Origin: Vitellaria paradoxa
Taxonomy: Eukaryota; Streptophyta; Magnoliopsida; Ericales; Sapotaceae
Assembly (NCBI GenBank): GCA_019916065.1
Contig: CM034238.1
Span: 34,750,402 to 34,814,401, forward strand
Direction: 5' to 3'
Length of the DNA: 64,000 nucleotides
A model generated the notes under the pieces. It made no database searches. It was not told where the DNA came from and saw nothing but the letters and a program-made list of their open reading frames with translations. The position numbers and the translations under genes are program-made. How positions within the stretch are numbered: the stretch's first letter is position 1; the number at the start of each line of letters is the position of its first letter. Shown piece by piece: positions 11,680 through 22,480 of the stretch.

Positions 11680-13330
11680 TTAAATTTTTTAATTGGTTTT
11701 ATAAAAATAATTCAAATAAAAAATATTATTATTAATCATTTATGCTTTATAAAATAAAATAAATATAGCCAATGTAGCTAATTTAAATTTTTATGAGAAA
11801 TAACCTTATTATTATTTAAGTTTTTTTTTTTTTACTTGTGTTTTTAATTCAACTCTATTTTTTATATGTATTTTTAATTTAGTTACTAATGTAATTGAAA
11901 TTTATAAATTTAACTATATTAAATTTTTAGGCAAGTGGGTCCCTCTTTTGGAACTCATGAGCAAGTGAATTCCTTTTGAGAACCCAAGAAAATGTGTCCC
12001 TTTTCAAAACTATGAGTTTTTTTACATTTATTAAAATCATACACCACAATTCTAGTACTTTCATAGGCAAACAAAAAGTAAAGTTGTATTATTTTGGCAA
12101 TGTGGGACAAAAAAACGTTTTGTAAGAGATCTCAACCATTTGTTGAAGGATAAAATTCAAATCTTGCCTTTGAATTTTATTGTGAGAGAGATATTTTAAA
12201 AAATCGTCCTGTTTTATTATATAAATATTAACGAGGTTTTGGTTTACCAATACTCGCCAACTTTTATCAAATTTTTAACTTTTTTCAATCAAATTTCGTT
12301 ACGTATTATTTTTATATCAACTTTTCGTATTTTTTTTCCATTCAAACACGACCTAAAATCATATTTATTTCTTTTTCTATTTATTATTACAAAAATGATT
12401 CATGACGAAATTTAATTTGAAAAAATTAAAAATTTTTTAAATTATTTTGAAAAGTTTAGAAAATCCAAACGGAGCCCCATTTTGATAGAAGGAATTTTGC
12501 GAGAGTACTAACCTTTTAGTTCATACGCTATTTCGTAGTACTAATTTTTTATTTTATTACACTAATGTTTTATATCCTTTGGTTTTTTTTTTTAAATTTG
12601 CAGGTTTCAAGTTGTATAGATTTTAGCCAATGAAAAGGATTTGTATATATATATATATATATATTGACAAGGAGAGAAAGAAAAAATGTGAAGTAATGGT
12701 GTTTCTTTTTTCTGAGAGAAGTTATCTTTTTTTAATTTTTTTTGGGTAAAAATTTATTAATAGACATCATATCATAATTTGGTAGAATGTCACTGATGAA
12801 AGAAAAGTGGAAGGTGGAGAAAAACACGTTTTCCTGATAATAGATGCAAACGGAGAATAATTATGATATTTAATATCTTTTTGTATGAGTTGTCCGCTGC
12901 AACCAGATTAATTTTGTAATTTTACAGAATTAAAAAAAAAAAAAAAAAGCTGATAAGGAGCTGGGGAGTTTTTTGAGGAATGCGAATATTCTCTTTTAAT
13001 ATTTTTCTTTCCCTTCGGGGGATGTGGTCATAACACAACTCGCACCGACAGATTGGCTGAAACCATTTTATGAAAACAATTATTTTAGCTTAACGTGAAC
13101 CCACTATCACGTGTGAATGCGATTCTTTTGACGTGAACTAATTGAAGGGTTTGAATTTTTTACTGTAAGGGCTGTCAAAAAGAAATCAAAGAATTTTATC
13201 AATCTTTAATAAATACTGAATTAATAAAGGGTCCTAGTCCTAAGGGCATATGTTTGTTTGTTTTTTTTTTTTTAAATTAAGTAAGGGCACATGTTTAAAG
13301 TAGTTGAAAATATTAATTATCTACATTGAA
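11680..13330 (+). repeat. Segmental duplication, copy 2
   Basis: Direct-orientation partner of 3470-5235. It starts immediately to the right of the foldback element and ends near gtagttgaaaatattaat at about 13318. Indels separate the copies, including a poly-T expansion near 13260 and a changed TA run near 12640. Non-coding. Confidence 0.75.
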
Positions 13331-13774
13331 ATTTACATTTATATCAATTTTTAATATTAAGGTAGTTAAAATTATTAATTATTATATATCTTAGAATATA
13401 TTTTTACATTAATTCTTACTCTCTTCAAACGATCTTTGACATGAAAGAATGTGTTTAGAGTAAAAATCATGATAATAAATTCTCCTCAACATATGCCTCT
13501 GTCCATATGTTAGCATTTGTCATTAATAAATTAACTAATAAATGCTGGCCTTTGATTTATCCGCCTCAGGAACCCCAAATGCAGTGACGTGGATTAACCA
13601 AAAAAAAAAATTCTAGAAATTTTAACAAACTTTTAACTTCAACTGGTTAAATTTTATTGCGTATCACTTTTATAACATTATAATATTAACTTTTAATCTT
13701 TTTAATTATTTTGAAACTCCAACCACTGCATTAATATTGTAATAAACACTCTCTTTGTCTATCAACTGGTAAGA
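13331..13774. other. AT-rich intergenic DNA
   Basis: No feature recognised between the duplication and the nested stack. Confidence 0.5.
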
Positions 13775-13813
13775 CCTTTCTTTGGGTTCCAGGGGAATGT
13801 AATGAAGAAATTT

Positions 13814-16001
13814 TGTAACGCCCTGAATTTCACAACCCGAGTACGTGAACCAAAGAACGCACATTACACCATTTAATAATATTCCTTGTCTCACATTAGA
13901 GCCATAAACACACACTATGGAGTAATAAATATAAAAATAAATAAAACTATACTTTAAATTTAAATAAATACCTTAGTCAAAATCAACTAGGCAATAAGCT
14001 ACAAAAGCTAAATCCAAATATTCTTCCAAAGCTAAATAAAATAATTAATAATAACCTCACAAACAGAGGCTTAATAAAATCCGTTAAAAAAATAATTTCT
14101 TAGAGTCTAAAACAATTACATAAAAATAATAAATAAAACTTTAATTCCTATGCTCAGAAGGTCCAACACGTGACTCAAATTCATTACCTGTATCACAAGC
14201 TGTAAAGGGTTTAGCACTAATATCACGTGTGCTCGGAACCCTAATAATAATAATATAAATGCAGTATACCCTAGCATGCTACTAAGTGAAACAATTATGC
14301 ACAAGTAGCAATTTCAAACAAGAACTTCAATTTATTTATCAATTTATCTTTTCATTACCATTAATTGCCTTGTAACACCACATAACACATCAAAGAAAAC
14401 AAATTGATTTCTAGGTACTGTTGCTTGGTTGTCCTGTAGAAACAGGACCCAACCAATATACATCATTCTTCGATATTTGCTTGGTTGTCTCGTAGAAACA
14501 AGACCCAACCAATATACACCATCCTTCGGTGTTTGCTTCCTAGACCGAAATCTTAGGAATATGATATGCCACCCTTAGGCATCTGCTTATTCGTAGGTTA
14601 CTAGGCTACTGGAATCGATAACTAACCCCGCGCGGGTTTCGGGATTTTTGATCCTTGGGTACGTATACCCGATATTTTCAGTACCCTAAATCCAAACAAA
14701 ACGCATCCACTTTCATTTTAAACAAATATCAAATAAATTCTTTATTTAAATTCATTATTTATTAAATCCTTATGAATTCATCATAATATTTTAAATAATC
14801 CGTAAACCTCAACACGTAAATAATAATAATCATAATTACCGAAGAATCACAGCACAACAAATTACCAAATATGTTTCTTACAATTAATGCAAAAGCTTTC
14901 AAAACAAACTAACATGTAAAGATAAAATTTATAAAAAGACAAACTATCATATAATGACAAAAGTCAAAGTTTCTTTGCTTTATTCATTTAATAGCTTTGC
15001 TGGACATCAAATTTCCACCCTTTTAACATATATATGTATATAAAGTAATAATATATATACCATCCAATCGTGGAAGACTTCAAATATATATAATAGAAAT
15101 TTTTGTCTTCTAGTAGCCAAGCAAATCTGGGAACTCAATACAATTCACGTTTATCAACTAAAAAAATATAAATAAATAAATAAGTAAATAAATAACAAGT
15201 GAATCTCATATTCCAATCAATCACGTCACGAGTTTAAAGGAAAAAAAAATCTAATCAATCATATGTTCACAACAATAAAAATCTGATGAGTCTAATATAT
15301 ATATTTACATATATATATATATATATCATTATATTCATATCACCAAATTGTATGAGGACTAATCAATTAATACACATATATGTCTTACAATATAAACTCA
15401 CAGGTCATTCGCCCAGAAAATAAATAATATTTATACATATATATATATGTATCACTTTTAAAAGTTCCGCCCCTTACCTCAAATTAAATTTTCAAAAAGA
15501 CATCCAAGTCGATACAAAACCCAAAACTCAATCAGCAAATCAGACTAAGATCACCGCGGCCATCACGAAGCTGGTAATCTCCACAGCATTCACATTAGAT
15601 TTTTTTTTCTCCTCTGCCGCCACTACCCCTTATCTTTTCTTTTCTCTCTCTCTCTCTCTTTCTCTCTCTTTAACCCTTTAACTTTACTGCCGAAGAACGT
15701 ATGTTATATATATATACACGTATACCTAGACTAGCTATTAGTTGGTAGAATCCTAATGGAAAAATGATTAGAATTCAAATTAAACTAGACTTCCAACTCC
15801 ATGTACTCGCTATTAGTTAGTAGAATCCTAATGGAAAAATGATTAGAATTCAAATTAGACTAGACTTCAATTTCATGCATCCACAATAAAAATTGAATTT
15901 AATCTATGTCTCCAAAAATTTAAATCAATAAAAATTTTATTTTTACCAAATTAAATATTAATTAACAAATAATCAAAGCATTAAAATTTTGACTCATCAC
16001 A
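13814..16001 (-). repeat. 3' LTR of the LARD (2188 bp)
   Basis: Its left edge reads tgtaacgccc and its right edge gactcatcaca, so on its own strand it runs TGTGATGAGTC...GGGCGTTACA. It contains two tandem 56-bp units (14421-14532), a conserved gtaggttactag..ctact box next to ccccgcgcggg (about 14595-14637), a CT-rich run (15640-15670), and a 75-bp tandem duplication (about 15735-15880) that the partner LTR lacks. Confidence 0.9.
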
Positions 16002-16017
16002 TCCTCCCCTCCTTAAG
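16002..16017 (-). other. Polypurine tract of the LARD
   Basis: On the minus strand this reads cttaaggaggggagga, immediately before the TGTGATGA start of the 3' LTR. It primes plus-strand DNA synthesis. It is preceded by a ggacgaaattt box also present before the PPT of the coding Gypsy element. Confidence 0.85.
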
Positions 16018-19000
16018 AAAAATTTCGTCCTGGAAATTTATAACACAATTTCATAGGTAAAACCTAAATGACCTGCATCCACGATAATTATATAGCACTT
16101 TAATAATAAATTATTTTAATAAGTTTAAATATTTGCAAATCTATGCATATTATTCACACAAAACTATTTTTTTAAGTTAAGAAAAAAGTAATTACAAAAT
16201 TTGAAAGTTATGTTCTCGAATAAACAGTTAGCTCACAACTATAGCTTACAACCGGTATAAATCTAACTCACAAAGGAGAATAGAGATAAATAAATCTGAA
16301 CAAAATCATAGCCTACTACAGACCACAACTACAACAATGCAACAAATGACAATAAGCATGCATCACTAAATGTAAACTAGTCGTAGCACTACCCACAATC
16401 AAATCTTAAGTAGTATTCATCTACCTTACCACACACAGCAAAACAACAAAGATTGACAAGCCACACAAAGCAACTCATATAAGCATCCAATTAAACCAAC
16501 AATCTCCACACAAAATCATTATATCAAAAATAAATATGTTTTTTTTAACTCTAAAGAAAAATTTTATTATTATTATTAATTTAATTAATATATTGAAAAC
16601 AAATATCCCAGATGTCACAATCTCTCCTCCTAATAAAATTTCATCCAATACAAATAAGTTCAATACCAACCATAGAAATTTAAATCAAAATTTATATGTT
16701 ACCAAGTTTCAAAACTTACTTTTTAAATTTTTGTAATAGAACTTTATCATAAACATACTAACACTTCAAAAGTAACCCCAAATATCCATTTCAATTTAAA
16801 CTCATATTCTCTAAACTTTAAGACCATCGTGGAGCATGTGCCTAATACAAATTCTAATGATGTCATGCCATCTTAGTATAAACTTTTTACTTCGAACATA
16901 TATGCAATCATAATCCCTTACTATCATTCAAACTTATATTAGATCATTATAATCATAAAGACTAATGTCCTCTGAGCTACCTGAACTCACAACAAACTTA
17001 ATATTTAGGGTTTAATGTTTTCTAGATCCTTAGAAAATATGATTTAGCCAAAAAAATAATAATAATTTCATGGCCTAGGGTCCTGTGAATCCCCAAATAA
17101 AGTTGACAATATCAAAATTCTATCTCTAACTATAATAATTCAAAAAATTATAAAATCCATGATTCAGCACATTCCGAGATTAAAACCATAGATTACCAAA
17201 GTAACATAATAACATTAATTCCAAAGTAGTTGACTTGACATTATCATGAAAATGCCAATCGGGTTAGTATTAGAAAATTTTATTATTTTCATAATTAATA
17301 GATAAAATCTTTAACATGTCATTATATCCAAAATAATTATGTAAAATAACGCATAACCAAATGTTTCAATAATTTGAAGCAAAAAAAAATATATATCCCT
17401 CTGAATTTTGCAAATATCGACATCTAAAGCAATATTAAGGTTATAAAAATTCGTCACAGCATTGAATATTAAACTGTTAGTCAGAAATTGAACCAAGTAT
17501 TTAAATTTGTGTTAATCTGCAAAATTTTTTAATCTTCTCAAAAGAAATTTTTTTTTCAAATAACAAATATAATAATTCGAATAGTTAACACCAATTCTCT
17601 CGAATCAAATGATAAGTATAAGAAATACAATTATTTATACCACACAGTTTAAAGTACACTCAAGATGAAAAAGATAAAATTTTAACAAATCTCAAATATC
17701 TTAATTTAAATAACAAATAGCTAACCGAACATACAGAATTCACAATTCATTAATTTTTTTTTTACTCCAATAAATAAAATCTAGTAATATTCAATTTATC
17801 GTATCATAACAAAAAAAATAAATAATTCAATCAATTAAATCCAATCTAACTAAAATATCACATACATTCAACCAAATAATAATCCAACTGAACAAACTAA
17901 AATTTATAGTTCTCACAAGATAACGTGCATTAAAATTTGTTAACTACCAAGTACTAAATTCCTCATATCATAGCAGCAAGGGGAATGGATATGATAGCTT
18001 CAATCCTTTAAAGTGGAATAAAAAATCAGGTATAATATGTAATATTCCAACAACAAATTTATTATTATTAAATCTCACATTAAGATTTCCACAACGGTTG
18101 TCATTCATTGAAATCCCTTCTAGTCCAAACAATTAATTTATCAGTCCTATTTATCCAACGTCAATTTTTTTTTCAACTTACGAAGTAAACTAGTCATATC
18201 GCACAAATATAAGAGGATATTAGTATATCAAAATAATAGATTGTCACAACTTTAGAGGAATTCCAATACATATAGATCCCAAAAAAAAAATTAAAATGCT
18301 ATTTAAGTCATCATACAAATATCACATCTCATGATTATCAATATATACATGTTAAAACAATACAATTCAACTTCCACCCATTACTATCTTATATTCGAAT
18401 CTCAATTTCAAAAATACCATTGTCACACCAAATTTTACATCAAATCAGGTTCATCTTTTATTCAAAAATCTTTCAAATATCTAAAATAAACTAATTTTAT
18501 AGTGCTAGTTTCTTCTTTATTTATTTAATAAAAATTCAAATCAAAAGTTAAAATAAATGTCAAAACAAAATTCATCAAACACCACCTACATTCTTACTCA
18601 AACCACTAATTTCACAACCACTTGACAAACTAATCATTTTTTTACTATGACAATTTACTAAAACCATATGAGATTAAACTAAATCACGTAACACTTACTC
18701 ATAGCGATATTATCAATTACTTTAAAATAAACTCATACAAATTTAAATTCAATGCACGCAATAACATAATTTTTTTTTTTTTTTTTAGAAAATCAAGTTC
18801 TTAAGTAAGTGTATTTATCATATTATACCATCATTAATTAACAGAAGATAACATCCAAACATATTAGTCGTTACATAGATTTTTTTAACATAACTCCAAA
18901 TATATATATGTATATATATTTTTAAAGTCTCATAGTTCTAAAAACTAGAATTCAATGGTAACATATTATATGTTTTGCATTTTAAAAAATCAAACGTCAA

Positions 19001-19036
19001 GAGAACCAAATACAGTGCTAAAAAGAATTCCAAAAA
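16018..19036 (-). other. LARD internal region, left part, non-coding
   Basis: AT-rich with only short chance frames (at most 66 codons) and no recognisable retroelement protein motif. A diverged copy is present in the opposite orientation at about 38520-40440. Confidence 0.7.
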
Positions 19037-19368
19037 TGTGATGACTCAGAATTTTAATGCTTTGATTAATTGTTAATTAATATTTAATTTGGTAAAAATA
19101 AAATTTTTATTGATTTAAATTTTTGGAAACATAAATTAAATTCAATTTTTATTGTGGATACATGAAATTAGAAGTCTAGTCTAATTTGAATTCTAATTCT
19201 TTTTCCATTAGGATTCTACCAACTAATAGCGAGTACATGGAATTGGAAGTCTAGTTTGATTTGAATTCTAATTTTTTTTTCCATTAGGATTCTATCAACT
19301 AATAGCTAGTCCAGATATACGTGTATATATATATAACATGCGCTCTTCGGCAGTCAAGGTAAAGGGTT

Positions 19369-19399
<31 letters not shown>

Positions 19400-21237
19400 A
19401 GAAAAGATAAGGGGTAGTGGCGGCAGTGGAGTAAAAAAAATCTAATGTGAATGCTGTGGAGATTACCAGCTTCTTGATCGCCGTGGTGATCTTAGTCTGA
19501 TCTGCTGATTGAGTTTTGGGTTTCGTTATGACTTGGGTGTTCTTTCTACAGATTTAATTTGAGGTAAGGGGCAGAACTTTTAAAAGTGATGCGTATATAT
19601 ATGTATAAATATTATTTATTTTCTGGTCGAATGACCTGTGAGTCTGTATTGTAATTAACAATACATATATGTGCATTAATTGATTAGTCCTCATACAATT
19701 CGGTGATATGAATATAATGATATATATATATATATATATATATATGTAAATATATATATTAGACTCATCAGATTTTTGTTGTTGTGAACATATGATTGAT
19801 TAGATCTTTTTTTTTTTCCTTTAAACTCATAACGTGATTGATTGGAATACGAGGTTCACTTGTTATTTATTTACTTATTTATTTATTTATATTTTTTTAG
19901 TTGGTAAACGTGAATTGTATTGAGTTCCCAAATTTGCTTGGCTACTAGAAGGCAAAAATTTCTATTATATATATTTGAAGTCTTCAACGATTGGATGGTA
20001 TACATATTATTACTTTATATACATATATAGGTTAAAGGTGTGGAAATTAGGTGTCCAGCAAAGCCATTAAATGAATAAAGCAAAGAAACTTTAACTTTTG
20101 TCCTTATATAATAGTTTGTCTTTTTGTGAATTTTGTCTTTACATGTTAGTTTGTTCCGAAAGCTTTTGCATTAATTGTAAGAAACATATTTGGTAATTTG
20201 TTGTGCTGCGATTCTTCGGTAATTATGGTTATTATTATTTACGTGTTGAGGTTTACGGATTATTTAAAATATTATGATGAATTCATAAGGATTTAATAAA
20301 TAATGAATTTAAATAAAGAATTTATTTGATGTTTGTTTAAAATGAAAGTGGATGCGTTTTGTTTGGATTTAGGGTACTGAAAATATCGGGTATACGTACC
20401 CAAGGGTCGAAAGTCCCGAAACCCGCGCGGGGTTGGTTATCGATTCCAGTAGGCTAGTAACCTACGAACGAGCAGATGCCTAAGGGTGGCATATCATATT
20501 CCTAAGACTTCGGTCTAGGAAGCAGACACCGAAGGATTGTGTATATTGGTTGGGTCTTGTTTCTACGAGACAACCAAGCAGACATCGAAGGATGATGTAT
20601 ATTGGTTGGGTCATGTTTCTACGGGACAACCAAGCAGCAGTACCTAGAAATCAATTTGTTTTCTTTGATGTGTTATGTGGTGCTACAAGACAATTAATGG
20701 TAATGAAAAGATAAATTGATAAATAAATTAAAGTACTTGTTTGAAATTGCTACTTGTGCATAAATATTTCACTTAATAGCATGCTAGAGCATACTGCATT
20801 TATATTATTATTATTATTAGGGTTCCGAGCACACGTGGTATTAGTGCTAAACCCCTTACAGCTTGTGATGCAGGTAATGAATTTGAGTCACGTGCTGGAC
20901 CTTCTGAGCATAGGAATTAGAGTTTTATTTATTATTTTTATGTAATGACTCTAGGAAATTATTTTTAACGGATTTTAATAAGCCTCTGTTTGTGAGGTTA
21001 TTATTAATTATTTTATTTAGCTTTGAAAAATATTTGGGCTTAGCTTTTGGAGCTTATTGCCTAGTTGATTTTGACTAAAGCATTTATTTAAATTTAAAGT
21101 ATAGTTTTATTTATTTTTACATTAATTGCTCCATAGTGTGTGTTTATGGCTCTGATGTGGGACAGGGAATGTTATTAAATGGTGTAATGTACGTTCTTTG
21201 GTTCACGTACTGAGATTGTGAAATTCAGGGTGTGACA
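19037..21237 (+). mobile_element. Solo LTR of the LARD family nested in reverse orientation (2201 bp)
   Basis: Runs TGTGATGACTCAG...TTCAGGGTGTGACA and is flanked by the 5-bp duplication aaaaa (19032-19036 and 21238-21242). Neither PBS nor PPT follows it, so it is a solo LTR left by LTR-LTR recombination. From the start it has a TATA-like run (19323-19335), a GA repeat (about 19372-19396), a leader ending in gaggtaagggg (19561-19571), the gtaggct..gtaacctac box (about 20449-20464) and two 56-bp hairpin units (about 20530-20640). It shares the 75-bp internal duplication with the 13814-16001 LTR. Confidence 0.92.
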
Positions 21238-21246
21238 AAAAATGTC

Positions 21247-21526
21247 GCCCCTTCGGGGGTGGCCGAGTGGAAGTCGGGCTCGCCTTAGAGCTTGGGCTTC
21301 TCGAGGTTTCGGGTTCGACTCCCCCACGGGGGTGGGTTACCGCTGTAATGGCGGGTGCCTAATGGTCTCTTCTCGGTCGTGCCGGTCAGCCAGGGCTTGC
21401 CTAGGCTGGTTAACTCTCCAGGGGCCTTTGCCGGCTAGGGTCCTGGAGCGTGCTTCGCCTTGTGCGCACCCCAGTACGGGGTAGCGGCTGTGGACTTCCA
21501 CGTACCAGAAGAATCCCAAAAATGTC
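21247..21526 (+). mobile_element. Au-like SINE inserted in the LARD; its left TSD is split by the solo LTR
   Basis: The body is 21247-21510 (264 bp). The tRNA-like head has A box TGGCCGAGTGG (21260-21270) and B box GGTTCGACTCC (21312-21322). The 3' part has gtgcgcacc...ggggtagcggctg, the Au-type tail. The right duplication gaatcccaaaaatgtc is 21511-21526. The left duplication gaattccaaaaatgtc is broken by the solo LTR: gaattccaaaaa at 19025-19036 and tgtc at 21243-21246, with one mismatch over 16 bp. It is markedly more GC-rich than its surroundings. Confidence 0.9.
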
Positions 21527-22462
21527 CAGATAACTATTTATATAAGTATAAATTTTTAACTAAAACTAATATTTGCAAGCATTCAATTATAAAATTTGAC
21601 AATATCACATATTTCAATCATAACAATGATAGATAAACTCCTAGACAAATAAGGGAATGATAGTTGTCTTCTAAGAATATATTAAACCGTTACAAAATAT
21701 ATCGTAACATGACCCAAATAATATATTTTAAATGTTTACAATTTTGAAAGCCCTTTTTTTTTCAAAAAAAATATTTTATTTTTCTTTAACATTTTATCAA
21801 AAACCAAACAAATCGCAACCCCAGAAAAAAAAAAAGCATAACAACATACTTATACTTTTATATACTTAAAATCGTCAAGCCAAACTCAAGCAAGGAAATC
21901 CAATTCTATGATTGCATTTACTTAACTCCTAAAGTATTATCAAAATATTCATGCATTTAAAATTTATCATTTATTGGCCATAAATGATCTAAATAGAAGA
22001 ATGAACGTGTTGATATTTAAATGATATCCACATTTATAAAAAAAAAAACAAGTAGTGGCACATTATTCTACCTCAAGATTCAAATACTAATAGGCTCATA
22101 TAATTTTTCTATTCTTTTTCAAGACGGACAATTTAAAAAAAAAAATTAAATATCTAACCAACTACACCTCAAGTCATTATAAACTAAAGATCACCATTCA
22201 TTCAGAAAAAAAAAATTCTAACAAATCTGTCAGCCACACCGATTTACGCAACTCTCCTATAATCACCATTACTGGATGATAGTTTTCTATGTTAACTACT
22301 AATGAGCAACATAGCTAGTTAAAATAACAATTGTTGCTCTTAAGATAATTTTCTAGTCTCACTACCCGCGGTCAAAAGACATCCTATAAAATATTTAAGC
22401 CTCTTATATAACCACATAACACTCCAAATCAAAGTCCCCACAGCCCCTATGTATTCTAAACC
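21527..22462 (-). other. LARD internal region, right part
   Basis: Non-coding. It includes the 5' leader after the PBS, which reads tttagaatacataggggctg on the element strand. That box is shared with the coding Gypsy element and the 40.9-kb element. Confidence 0.65.
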
Positions 22463-22480
22463 TATGCTTTGATACCAAGT
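22463..22480 (-). other. Primer-binding site of the LARD (tRNA-iMet type)
   Basis: Directly inside the 5' LTR the element strand reads acttggtatcaaagcata. TGGTATCAAAGC differs by one base from the usual plant initiator-methionine PBS TGGTATCAGAGC. It primes minus-strand synthesis. Confidence 0.85.

Noticed and set aside
14116..14304. A ~62-codon frame (MCIIVSLSSML...) present in three LTR copies (also 20754-20945 and 22782-22970)
   Set aside because: It is kept only because the LTR copies are recent relatives. It is low-complexity hydrophobic, overlaps the leader and hairpin region, and is absent as a frame from the diverged LTRs.
21247..21330. tRNA gene-like sequence with A and B boxes (also 7925-8005)
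   Set aside because: The cloverleaf does not close, the sequence continues into the Au-type tail, and long target duplications show these are SINEs.
21242..21484. 80-codon frame in GC-rich sequence
   Set aside because: It lies over the SINE body; the apparent coding quality is the GC-rich tRNA-derived sequence.
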